A stretch of DNA of 39,199 bases, taken from the NCBI RefSeq assembly GCF_000239775.1, contig NZ_CAFI01000058.1, forward strand, positions 1 through 39,199, given 5' to 3'. The position numbers and the translations under genes are program-made. This DNA is from Bradyrhizobium sp. ORS 375 (lineage in GTDB: Bacteria; Pseudomonadota; Alphaproteobacteria; Rhizobiales; Xanthobacteraceae). Below are positions 28,263 to 35,812 of this stretch, piece by piece. The notes under the pieces were generated by a model. The model was not told the origin of the DNA. It made no database searches and saw nothing but the letters and a program-made list of their open reading frames with translations. Numbering within the stretch: the first letter of the stretch is position 1; the number at the start of each line of letters is the position of its first letter.

Positions 28263-28310
28263 GTTGAGACATGTTGGCCTGAACTGCGAGCTTTCTTCCG
28301 GGAGATGACG

Positions 28311-28748
28311 ATGTCCCCCCTCTCCTCCTCCTGGCAACTTTGGGCATTGTTGTCGGCCCTGTTCGCGGCACTCACCGCGATCTTCGCCAAGGTCGGTGTC
28401 GAGGGCCTCAATTCCGATCTCGCCACCCTGATCCGCACGGCCATCGTGCTGGTGACACTGGCCCTGATCCTGTTCGCGACCGGGCATCTCAGCAGCCCCG
28501 GCCCGATCTCAACCAAGAGCTGGATCTTCCTGACGCTGTCGGCGCTCGGCACCGGCGCGTCCTGGCTGTGCTATTTCCGCGCGCTGAAGCTGGGGCCGGC
28601 GACGCTGGTTGCGCCGATCGACAAGCTCAGTGTCGTGCTCGTCGCCTTGTTCGGCGTCGTCTTCCTCGGCGAACGCCCGAGCCTGCAGGGCTGGATCGGC
28701 ATCGCCTTGATCGCCGCCGGCGCCGTGCTGATCGCCATCAAGGGCTGA
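28311..28748 (+). CDS. Small single-domain EamA (DMT) transporter
   Basis: A 145-aa membrane protein of the drug/metabolite transporter superfamily with a single EamA unit. GGGAG at 28300-28304 is 6 bases before the ATG at 28311; an in-frame ATG at 28305 is too close. About five helices run through WALLSALFAALTAIFAKVG, LIRTAIVLVTLALILFATG, WIFLTLSALGTGASWLCYF, VAPIDKLSVVLVALFGVVFLGE and GWIGIALIAAGAVLIAI. Its half-size implies homo- or hetero-dimers, as in small multidrug transporters. The stop codon abuts that of the convergent full-length EamA gene with no base between. Confidence 0.88.
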   Translation: MSPLSSSWQLWALLSALFAALTAIFAKVGVEGLNSDLATLIRTAIVLVTLALILFATGHLSSPGPISTKSWIFLTLSALGTGASWLCYFRALKLGPATLVAPIDKLSVVLVALFGVVFLGERPSLQGWIGIALIAAGAVLIAIKG

Positions 28749-29648
28749 CTACACGGCGATCAGCAGCGCCACGCCGGCGACGATCAGCGCGATGCCGCCG
28801 ATCTCGCGCAGCGAAACCGGCTGCTTGAACGAGTAGTAAGATACGCCCTGCGCGAACAGCACCTCGATCAGCGCCAAGGTGCGGACATTTGCCGCGGCCG
28901 TCAACGCAAACGCCAGGAACCAGAACTGCGAGGCGAATGCGCCGACGAAGCCGGCCATCATCGAGGGGCGCCACAGCGACAGAATTCCCCGCAGGATGTC
29001 GGGCGCGCGCGCCAAGAGATAGACGGTGAGGATGGCCGTCTGCACGAACAGGCCCCAGACCAGCGTGTAGGACGCCGCCGTGACGAACGTGACGCCCTCA
29101 ACGGTGATGATGGCGCCGCGGAAGCCGACCGCCGACAGCGCGAACGCCGCGGCCGCGACGAGGCCGGTCACAGTCGGCTTCAGCTCGGCGAAGCTCTTCT
29201 CGCCGCCAGGGCGCAGCGCGGTGATGACGACGCCGATGGTGGCGATCAGGATCGCGACGAGCTTCGGCAGCGACAGCGGATCGCCGAGGAAGATGAAGCC
29301 GAAGATCGCGGTCTGGATCGCCTCGGTTTTCAGATAGGCGGTGGTGACCACGAAGGAGCGATCGGTCATCGCCAGAAGCATCAAGCCCGTGGCGGCGATC
29401 TGGCTGAGCGCGCCGAGCAGCAGCCACGGCCAGAACGCGGCCGGCGGCCACGGCAGATGATCGCCGGTGGCCAGCAGCACGACCGTCAGGAACACCAGCG
29501 AGAACGGAAACCCAAACAGGAAGCGGATATTGGTCGCCCCCCACGTTCCGAGCTTGGCCGTGAGCGACCGTTGCATCGCATTGCGCGCGACCTGGCCTGC
29601 GGCGGCGACGAGGGTGAACGGGATCCAGAGCGAGGTGATGGAGAGCAT
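28749..29648 (-). CDS. Full-length EamA/DMT family transporter
   Basis: A 299-aa inner-membrane transporter with about ten helices in two EamA halves (roughly 5-140 and 160-297). Landmarks are FLFGFPFSLVFLTVVLL, AYLKTEAIQTAIFGFIFLGD and the second-half counterpart TLALIEVLFAQGVSYYSFKQPVSLREIGGIALIVAGVALLI. The substrate is unknown; relatives export metabolites or amino acids. It is tail-to-tail with the small EamA gene with zero spacing. Confidence 0.9.
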   Translation of the reverse strand: MLSITSLWIPFTLVAAAGQVARNAMQRSLTAKLGTWGATNIRFLFGFPFSLVFLTVVLLATGDHLPWPPAAFWPWLLLGALSQIAATGLMLLAMTDRSFVVTTAYLKTEAIQTAIFGFIFLGDPLSLPKLVAILIATIGVVITALRPGGEKSFAELKPTVTGLVAAAAFALSAVGFRGAIITVEGVTFVTAASYTLVWGLFVQTAILTVYLLARAPDILRGILSLWRPSMMAGFVGAFASQFWFLAFALTAAANVRTLALIEVLFAQGVSYYSFKQPVSLREIGGIALIVAGVALLIAV

Positions 29649-29799
29649 GGGGCACGGCGCGGCTGTGAGGGCCGGCCACCGTGACCAGCGCCAAGCGCCG
29701 GGTCAACAGCCCGTGCGCCAATTCAGCCGCATGTCAGAGCTGCACACAGCGGCGACTGCGAGCAATTTTCAACGCTTATGGTACACTCACGCCGCAAAA

Positions 29800-29840
29800 C
29801 CGGTGTCGTCCCTGCGAACGCAGGGACCCATAACCACCGG
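29800..29840. repeat. GTCCC-type palindrome, left bracket of the GIY-YIG gene
   Basis: Core GTCCCTGCGAACGCAGGGAC (29808-29827). The 35 bases 29800-29834 are the exact reverse complement of 30188-30222 on the other side of the nuclease gene. Confidence 0.9.
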
Positions 29841-29882
29841 CTTCGATTGAGTTAGGCGATCCATCCACGTGATGGTGCGGCG

Positions 29883-30164
29883 ATGTACTACGTCTATATT
29901 CTCGCAAGTGGCCGTCACGGCACGCTCTACATCGGCGTGACGAACTCGATCCGAACACGACTTGAGCAACATCGAAATGGCAAAGGCTCGGACTTCGTCA
30001 AGAGATATGGCGTCTTCCGACTCGTCTACGTCGAATCCTACGCCGTCGCCGAGGAAGCGATCACCCGCGAGAAGCAACTCAAGCGTTGGAAGCGCGACTG
30101 GAAGATCGAACTGATCGAGCGCGACAATCTCGAATGGCGCGATCTCAGCGACCTAATCTCCTAG
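29883..30164 (+). CDS. GIY-YIG nuclease domain protein
   Basis: A 93-aa single-domain GIY-YIG protein (UPF0213/YhbQ-like group, UvrC N-domain fold). The two motif strands read YVYILAS and TLYIGVT (GIY and YIG equivalents), about 12 residues apart. The catalytic Arg is probably in SIRTRLEQHRNG and the metal-binding Glu in AITREKQLKRWKRDWK. The ending (NLEWRDLSDLIS) is the usual one for this group. No target-recognition domain is present. The ribosome binding site is weak. The gene lies alone inside a perfect inverted repeat pair of the GTCCC family, treated as a finding. Nuclease activity is plausible but unproven. Confidence 0.9.
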   Translation: MYYVYILASGRHGTLYIGVTNSIRTRLEQHRNGKGSDFVKRYGVFRLVYVESYAVAEEAITREKQLKRWKRDWKIELIERDNLEWRDLSDLIS

Positions 30165-30184
30165 CGTGCCCCAAACCCCTCCCT

Positions 30185-30246
30185 GGGGTTATGGGTCCCT
30201 GCGTTCGCAGGGACGACACCGGATGTGAAGCGGCAGACGGGCTGAA
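30185..30246. repeat. GTCCC-type palindrome, right bracket of the GIY-YIG gene
   Basis: Core GTCCCTGCGTTCGCAGGGAC. Its first 38 bases recur identically at 30428-30465, and the tail (GCGGCAGACGGG) is also shared, making a roughly 62-bp direct duplication. Just after it GCGACGCCGAGG occurs twice, 20 bases apart (30250 and 30270). Confidence 0.9.
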
Positions 30247-30302
30247 CCCGCGACGCCGAGGCTCCACCTGCGACGCCGAGGACGACGTTTGCGCGAACGA
30301 AC

Positions 30303-30489
30303 ACCGCTGTCGTCCCGGGCAAGCCCGGCGACGCGAAGCGGCAGCGGGCGCCGACCCGGGACCCATACCGCGTGATCTCTCTTGGGGCAGGCTGCGCGTG
30401 GCAACGGCCACGCCCCGAACGACTCCCGGGGTTATGGGTCCCTGCGTTCGCAGGGACGACACCGGTTATGGGGCGGCAGACGGGTCAAA
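30303..30489. repeat. Second inverted GTCCC pair next to the GIY-YIG gene
   Basis: The forward copy (30303-30370) has its right arm split by about 25 inserted bases (GACGCGAAGCGGCAGCGGGC-type filler). The reverse copy is 30428-30465 with the GCGGCAGACGGG tail to 30489. The reverse copy ends 22 bases from the ubiG stop codon. Together with the previous copy, it fills the 347-bp spacer. Confidence 0.75.
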
Positions 30490-30511
30490 CCTACGAATGG
30501 CTGCGCCGCGC

Positions 30512-31273
30512 CTACACCATCTGCTCCGCGACCATCATGTAGTTCACGTCCATGTCGCCCGACAGGCTCCAGCGGTCGGCGAAGGGGCTGTAGACGACGC
30601 CGCTCTGCTCGGTGATGACGAGGCGGTTGTCGAGCAGGTATTTGGTCAGCTCGTCGGGCGTGACGAACTTGCTCCATTCATGGGTGCCGCGCGGCAGCCA
30701 GCGCAGTACGTATTCGGCGCCGACGATGGCGAGCGCAAAGCTCTTCCAGTTGCGGTTCAGGGTCGAGACCACCATCAGGCCGCCGGGCTTCAGCACCGCG
30801 GCACAGCGGCCGAGGAAGGCGCTGACGTCGGTGACGTGCTCGACGACCTCCATCGCCAGAACGATATCGAAGCGCTCGCGCGGATCCATCTCCTCGATGG
30901 TGGTGCAGCGGTAGTCGATCGACAGATGGCCCTTCTCCGCATGCAGCTTCGCCGCGGCGATGTTGCTGGCGGAGGGATCGACGCCGACGACCTGGGCGCC
31001 GAGCCGCGTGAACGGCTCGCACAACAGGCCGGCACCGCAGCCGATGTCGAGCATGCGCAGGCCCGACAGGCAGTTGAGGCTCTTGGCGTTGCGCTCGAAC
31101 TTCCGGCAGGCGGCGTCGCGGATATAGGTCAGGCGCAGCGGATTGATCTTGTGCAAGGGCGCCATCTTGCCCTTGGGGTCCCACCACGTCTCGGACAGCT
31201 TCGAGAATTTTGCGATCTCGGCCGGATCGACGGTCGAGCCGGAAGTGCTGCGGGAATCCTGAGGCATTGTCAT
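30512..31273 (-). CDS. ubiG: Ubiquinone biosynthesis O-methyltransferase UbiG
   Basis: A 253-aa SAM-dependent enzyme for both O-methylation steps of ubiquinone synthesis. SAM motif I is LDIGCGAG at 75-82. The acidic loop VVGVDPSASNI and the post-I segment DIVLAMEVVEHVTD follow. The N-terminal FSKLSETWWDPKGKMAPLHKINPLRLTYI and the membrane-interacting helix STLNRNWKSFALAIVGAEYVLRWLPRGTHEWSKF are diagnostic for UbiG. It lies 39 bases downstream of the PH-domain gene on the same strand, possibly in one transcript. Ubiquinone is also the electron acceptor of the gcd product. Confidence 0.97.
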   Translation of the reverse strand: MTMPQDSRSTSGSTVDPAEIAKFSKLSETWWDPKGKMAPLHKINPLRLTYIRDAACRKFERNAKSLNCLSGLRMLDIGCGAGLLCEPFTRLGAQVVGVDPSASNIAAAKLHAEKGHLSIDYRCTTIEEMDPRERFDIVLAMEVVEHVTDVSAFLGRCAAVLKPGGLMVVSTLNRNWKSFALAIVGAEYVLRWLPRGTHEWSKFVTPDELTKYLLDNRLVITEQSGVVYSPFADRWSLSGDMDVNYMMVAEQMV

Positions 31274-31312
31274 CGCTGATTACTCAATGATCGAAGCTGG
31301 GCTGCCCGGGCG

Positions 31313-31780
31313 TCAACGCGCCGTGATGGCGTTGCGAAACGCCAGCGGCTCCGCGATGGTCGAAATCGTTTCCTTGCCCTCGCCCACGCCCAGGATGGTG
31401 ACGTCGCCGTAATTGAGAACGCGTCCCATGATGGTCTGATTGACGTCGACGCTCTCGACCTTGTCGAGCGCCATCTCGAAGGTGCGGCGGCGGATGAAAC
31501 CGGTCTTGTGGACGACCCGGCGATTGGTGACGTCGGTCTCGGTGGTCAGGCGGTGGAACCAGGCGCGCACCGTCCAGTATAATGCCACCACGGCCATCAC
31601 GGCGGCGGTGGCCAGGCACAGCATCACCAGATTGTCGTTCACGGTCATCCGCGACAGCACGAGCAATCCGAACACGACGATCCAGGCCCCGATCGCCGGC
31701 AGGTAGAACATCCAGTGCGCATTGGTCGAATACAGCACTTTCTCGCCGGGTTGCAGGATCTCGTCGATGTAACGCGCCAT
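31313..31780 (-). CDS. PH-domain (bPH2, YdbS-like) membrane protein
   Basis: A 155-aa protein with two membrane helices at about 25-45 and 50-70 (WMFYLPAIGAWIVVFGLLVL, LVMLCLATAAVMAVVALYW). A bacterial PH-like domain follows (TETDVTNRRVVHKTGFIRRRTFEMALDKVESVDVNQTIMGRVLNYGDVTILG, then TISTIAEP), the typical bPH2 pattern. Such proteins are of unknown membrane function. It is divergent from lysC and upstream of ubiG. Confidence 0.88.
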   Translation of the reverse strand: MARYIDEILQPGEKVLYSTNAHWMFYLPAIGAWIVVFGLLVLSRMTVNDNLVMLCLATAAVMAVVALYWTVRAWFHRLTTETDVTNRRVVHKTGFIRRRTFEMALDKVESVDVNQTIMGRVLNYGDVTILGVGEGKETISTIAEPLAFRNAITAR

Positions 31781-31926
31781 ACCAGTCCTCTACCCCACTC
31801 CATCACCACAAGGAACCGTCTTGCCCCCGGCGGCATCGCTATGTATACGCGCGTTTCGGCTGGCGCGCCTCCGGTTTCGCGCCCGGCCGGTCAACTTATC
31901 CTCCTGATGGGAATGAGCGCGTCGTC

Positions 31927-33183
31927 ATGGGTCGCCTCGTGCTGAAATTCGGCGGCACATCCGTCGCCAACATCGACCGCATCCGCAACGTCGCGCGCCA
32001 CGTCAAGCGCGAGGTCGACGCGGGGCATGAGGTCGCCGTCGTCGTCTCGGCGATGTCCGGCAAGACCAACGAGCTGGTGGCCTGGTGCACCGAGGCCTCG
32101 CCGATGCATGACGCGCGCGAATACGACGCCGTGGTGGCCTCCGGTGAGCAGGTCACGTCGGGGCTGCTGGCGATCGTGCTGCAGAGCATGGGCATCCAGG
32201 CGCGCTCCTGGCAGGGCTGGCAGATCCCGATCAAGACCAGCGACGCCCACGCCTCGGCGCGAATCGTCGACATCGACGGCTCCGAGCTGGTCAAGCGGTT
32301 CCAGGAGCGCAAGGAGGTCGCGGTCGTCGCCGGCTTCCAGGGCATCAATGCCGAAACCGGGCGAATCACCACGCTCGGCCGCGGCGGCTCGGATACCTCT
32401 GCGGTGGCGATCGCCGCCGCCATCAAGGCCGACCGCTGCGACATCTATACCGACGTGGACGGCGTCTACACCACCGATCCCCGCGTGGTGCCGAAGGCCA
32501 AGCGGCTCGACAAGATCGCCTTCGAGGACATGCTGGAGCTGGCGTCGCAGGGCGCCAAGGTGCTGCAGGTCCGCTCGGTGGAACTGGGCATGGTCCACAA
32601 CATGCCGATCTTCGTCCGCTCCTCATTCGACAAGCCCGAGGATATCGACCCGCACGCCAACCAGCCGCCGGGGACGCTGATCTGCAGCGAGGAACAAATC
32701 ATGGAAAACCACGTCGTGACCGGCATCGCCTTCTCCAAGGACGAGGCCCAGATCTCGGTGCGCCAGATCGAGGACAAGCCGGGAATCGCGGCCTCGATCT
32801 TCGGCCCGCTGGCGGACGCCAACATCAATGTCGACATGATCGTCCAGAACGTCTCCGAGGACGGCAAGACCACCGACCTGACCTTCACCGTGCCGGCGAC
32901 CGACTATAACCGGGCCCGCGAGACCATCACGGCGGCCAAGGACAAGATCGGCTACCAGCGCATGGACGCCGCCACCGATGTCGCCAAGGTCTCGGTGATC
33001 GGCTCGGGCATGCGCAGCCATGCCGGGGTCGCCGCCAAGGGGTTCGCGGCGCTCGCCGCCCGCAACATCAACATTCGCGCGATCACCACCTCCGAGATCA
33101 AGTTCTCGGTGTTGATCGACGCCGCCTACACCGAGCTGGCCGTCCGCACGCTGCATACGCTCTACGGACTGGACCAGGCCTAG
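31927..33183 (+). CDS. lysC: Aspartate kinase
   Basis: A 418-aa aspartokinase, the first step to Lys, Thr and Met (phosphorylates aspartate with ATP). The frame is open to 31582, but the ATG at 31927 gives the canonical MGRLVLKFGGTSVA, with KFGGTS at 7-12. Further kinase motifs are VVVSAMSGKTNEL and TLGRGGSDTSAVAIAA. Two ACT regulatory domains occupy about 265-418 (QISVRQIEDKPGIAASIF, KVSVIGSGMRSHAGVAAKGFAALAARNINI). An internal ATG at 32701 with a strong ribosome binding site is noted separately. Divergent from the PH-domain gene and upstream of ptsP. The length is that of a monofunctional, feedback-regulated enzyme. Confidence 0.97.
   Translation: MGRLVLKFGGTSVANIDRIRNVARHVKREVDAGHEVAVVVSAMSGKTNELVAWCTEASPMHDAREYDAVVASGEQVTSGLLAIVLQSMGIQARSWQGWQIPIKTSDAHASARIVDIDGSELVKRFQERKEVAVVAGFQGINAETGRITTLGRGGSDTSAVAIAAAIKADRCDIYTDVDGVYTTDPRVVPKAKRLDKIAFEDMLELASQGAKVLQVRSVELGMVHNMPIFVRSSFDKPEDIDPHANQPPGTLICSEEQIMENHVVTGIAFSKDEAQISVRQIEDKPGIAASIFGPLADANINVDMIVQNVSEDGKTTDLTFTVPATDYNRARETITAAKDKIGYQRMDAATDVAKVSVIGSGMRSHAGVAAKGFAALAARNINIRAITTSEIKFSVLIDAAYTELAVRTLHTLYGLDQA
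32701..33183 (+). other. Candidate internal in-frame start in lysC (regulatory beta-type subunit)
   Basis: ATG at codon 259 is preceded by GAGGA (32689-32693) with a 7-base spacer. The product would be 160 aa beginning MENHVVTGIAFSKDEAQIS, exactly the ACT-domain half. Bacillus and Corynebacterium aspartokinases make such a beta chain from an internal start of the same gene. Translation here is inferred. Confidence 0.5.
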
Positions 33184-33272
33184 AAAATCCTCCTCCGTCG
33201 CGCCCGGTGTCCCGTTCTGCAACAGCGGGACATCGCGCAGACGTGCGCGAAAGCCGTTGACGCAGCCCACCG

Positions 33273-33288
33273 TGGCAGGCGTTTTGCT
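33273..33288 (+). promoter_or_regulatory. Candidate sigma-54 promoter upstream of ptsP
   Basis: TGGCAGGCGTTTTGCT fits TGGCACG-N4-TTGCW with one mismatch (C to G at position 6). The GG and GC are correctly 10 bases apart. It would start transcription near 33299, about 186 bases before ptsP. A perfect inverted repeat GTTTTGC-TTG-GCAAAAC (33281-33297) overlaps the -12 element. A weaker sigma-70-like pair (TTGGCA at 33288, TATACG at 33312, 18-base gap) overlaps too. The rest of the 301-bp spacer shows no gene. Confidence 0.45.
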
Positions 33289-33484
33289 TGGCAAAACAAG
33301 CCCTAATTCGCTATACGCCTCGCAGGATGGCTGCCGCGAACTGTGCTCCAGTGATGGTTGTCCTGATTCGACCTGGCACCCTCGACGTGCGACAGTAGCG
33401 AATCAAGAAAGCTGTTCGATTTCGCGAGTTTAGCGCCAGTTCGGCCGCGCGCCGGGCTGGCCCCAGGAAGGGGGATTGTGCCAC

Positions 33485-35752
33485 ATGCGAAGCACGTCGG
33501 GAGGCCCCCGCGTCTTGCTCAGACGGCTTCGCGAGACCATGGCGGAGCAGGTCTCGGCGCAGGAGCGGCTCGACAAGATCGTGGTGCTGATCGCGGCCAA
33601 CATGGTCGCGGAGGTCTGCTCGGTCTATGTGCTGCGCGTCGACAACACCCTCGAGCTCTACGCCACCGAAGGTCTGAACCGCGACGCCGTTCACATGACG
33701 GTGCTGAGTGCGCATGAGGGCCTGGTCGGCCTCGTCGCCAGCGAGGCCACCCCGCTCAATCTGAGCGACGCGCAGAACCATCCCGCCTTCTCCTATCGCC
33801 CGGAGACCGGCGAAGAAATCTATCATTCCTTCCTCGGCGTGCCGATCCTGCGCGCCGGCAACACGCTCGGCGTGCTGGTGGTGCAGAACCGCGCCAAGCG
33901 CACCTATGTCGAGGAAGAGGTCGAGGCGCTGCAGACCACCGCGATGGTGCTCGCCGAGATGATCGCCTCGGGCGAGCTCGCGGCGCTGGCGCAGCCGGGC
34001 GCGGAGCCCGCCGTCCGGCATTCGATCCACAAGACCGGCGCGGTGCTGTCGGACGGCATCGCGCTCGGCCACGTCGTGCTCCATGAGCCGCGCGTCGTCG
34101 TCAACAACTACATCGCCGAGGACCTGCCCAAGGAGATCAAGCGGCTCGACGCCGCCTTGGTGAAGCTGCGCGCCGATCTCGACCGCATGCTGGAACGCGG
34201 CGACGTCGCCGACGGCGGCGAGCACCGCGAGGTGCTCGAAGCCTACCGCATGTTCGCCAACGACCAGGGCTGGTCGCACAAGCTGCATGAGGCCGTCGCA
34301 ACCGGCCTGACCGCCGAAGCCGCCGTCGAGCGCGTGCAGTCCGATACGCGCGCCCGGATGCTGCGCTCGACCGATCCTTATCTGCGCGAGCGGCTGCACG
34401 ATCTCGAGGACCTCGGCTACCGCCTGCTGCGCCAGCTGGTCGGCCAGGATCACGCGCCGAGCCGCGACCATCTGCCCGACAATGCCATCCTGATCGCCCG
34501 CGCGATGGGTCCGGCGGCGCTGCTGGACTACGACCGCAAGCGTCTGCGCGGCCTGGTGCTGGAGGAAGGCACCGCCAACTCACATGTCGCGATCGTGGCG
34601 CGTGCGCTCGGCATCCCCGCGGTCGGCGAGGTGCCGAACGCGCCGGGCATCGCCGATCCCGGCGACGCCATCATCGTCGACGGCACCTCGGGTTCGATCT
34701 ATGTGCGGCCCTCGGCCGAGATCGAATCCGCCTATGCGGAGCGGGTGCGCTTCCGCGCCCGCCGTCAGGCACAGTACAGCGAGCTGCGCAACAAGCCTTG
34801 CAAGACCAAGGACGGCCAGCCGATCGAGCTGATGATCAATGCCGGCCTCGTCATCGACCTGCCGCACATCGAGGACACCGGCAGCGCCGGCATCGGCCTG
34901 TTCCGCACCGAGCTGCAGTTCATGGTCTCCGCCAGCCTGCCCCGCTCCAGCGACCAGCTTGCGCTGTATCGCACGGTGCTCGACGCGGCGGGCAGCAAGC
35001 CTGTCACGTTCCGTACACTCGACATCGGCGGCGACAAGGCCCTGCCCTACATGGAGACCGTGATCGAGGAGAACCCCGCGCTCGGCTGGCGCGCGATCCG
35101 CCTCGGGCTGGATCGTCCGGGCCTGCTGCGCGGCCAGATCCGCGCGCTGCTGCGCGCCGGCGGCGGCCGCTCGCTGCGCATCATGTTCCCGATGATCTCC
35201 GAGGTTGCCGAGTTCGACACGGCGAAGGCGATCGTCGAGCGCGAGCTGACCTATTTGCGCCAGCATGGCCACACGCTGCCGGAGCGCGTCGACATCGGCA
35301 CCATGCTCGAGGTCCCGGCGCTGCTGTATCAGATGGACGAGCTGCTGGCGAAGGTCGACTTCATCTCGGTCGGCTCCAACGACCTGTTCCAGTTCCTGTT
35401 CGCCGTCGACCGCGGCAACGCCAAGGTCTCCGAGCGCTTTGACACACTGTCGACGCCGATCCTGCGCGCCCTGCAGGAGATCGTGCGCAAGGCCAAGGCG
35501 GCCAAGCGGTCGGTGTCGCTGTGCGGCGAGATGGCCTCCAAGCCGATCGGTGCGCTGGCGCTGATCGCGCTCGGCTACCGCTCGCTGTCGCTGTCGGCGA
35601 CCGCGCATGGTCCGGTGAAGGCCATGATCCTCGAGCTCGACGCCGCCAAGGCCGAGGCCAAGATGGCCGAGTGGCTGGCGGCGCCGGCCGGCAGCATCTC
35701 GATGCGGCAGAAGCTGACCGAGTTCGCCGAGAGCGAAGGCCTGGCGCTGTAG
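33485..35752 (+). CDS. ptsP: Phosphoenolpyruvate-protein phosphotransferase of the nitrogen PTS (EI-Ntr)
   Basis: A 755-aa enzyme that takes phosphate from PEP and passes it to NPr (PtsO), feeding the regulatory PTS-Ntr cascade rather than sugar uptake. AGGAAGGGGG lies 10 bases before the ATG at 33485; a TTG three codons upstream is less likely. A GAF sensor domain is at about 20-165, with FLGVPILRAGNTLGVLVVQN; in relatives it binds glutamine or 2-oxoglutarate. The phosphorylated His is H367 in GTANSHVAIVARALGIPAVG. The PEP-binding barrel carries GIGLFRTELQFM, RTLDIGGDK, GSNDLFQFLFAVDRGN and Cys680 in SLCGEMASKP. All catalytic features are intact. Lies between lysC and prfA. Confidence 0.97.
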   Translation: MRSTSGGPRVLLRRLRETMAEQVSAQERLDKIVVLIAANMVAEVCSVYVLRVDNTLELYATEGLNRDAVHMTVLSAHEGLVGLVASEATPLNLSDAQNHPAFSYRPETGEEIYHSFLGVPILRAGNTLGVLVVQNRAKRTYVEEEVEALQTTAMVLAEMIASGELAALAQPGAEPAVRHSIHKTGAVLSDGIALGHVVLHEPRVVVNNYIAEDLPKEIKRLDAALVKLRADLDRMLERGDVADGGEHREVLEAYRMFANDQGWSHKLHEAVATGLTAEAAVERVQSDTRARMLRSTDPYLRERLHDLEDLGYRLLRQLVGQDHAPSRDHLPDNAILIARAMGPAALLDYDRKRLRGLVLEEGTANSHVAIVARALGIPAVGEVPNAPGIADPGDAIIVDGTSGSIYVRPSAEIESAYAERVRFRARRQAQYSELRNKPCKTKDGQPIELMINAGLVIDLPHIEDTGSAGIGLFRTELQFMVSASLPRSSDQLALYRTVLDAAGSKPVTFRTLDIGGDKALPYMETVIEENPALGWRAIRLGLDRPGLLRGQIRALLRAGGGRSLRIMFPMISEVAEFDTAKAIVERELTYLRQHGHTLPERVDIGTMLEVPALLYQMDELLAKVDFISVGSNDLFQFLFAVDRGNAKVSERFDTLSTPILRALQEIVRKAKAAKRSVSLCGEMASKPIGALALIALGYRSLSLSATAHGPVKAMILELDAAKAEAKMAEWLAAPAGSISMRQKLTEFAESEGLAL

Positions 35753-35812
35753 CGGGCCAGCCGCACCGCGACTCTTCCCTTCGTATTGTTTGCTCCTAGA
35801 TCAGATTGCATC

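Noticed and set aside
29649-30511. Considered as an insertion sequence or integron fragment
   Set aside because: No transposase or integrase, and no clear target-site duplication around 29800 or 30222. Reported instead as a nuclease-repeat association.
33311-34471. 386-codon minus-strand frame over the start of ptsP
   Set aside because: Antisense to a complete and well-recognised EI-Ntr GAF and linker region; no domain is recognisable in it.
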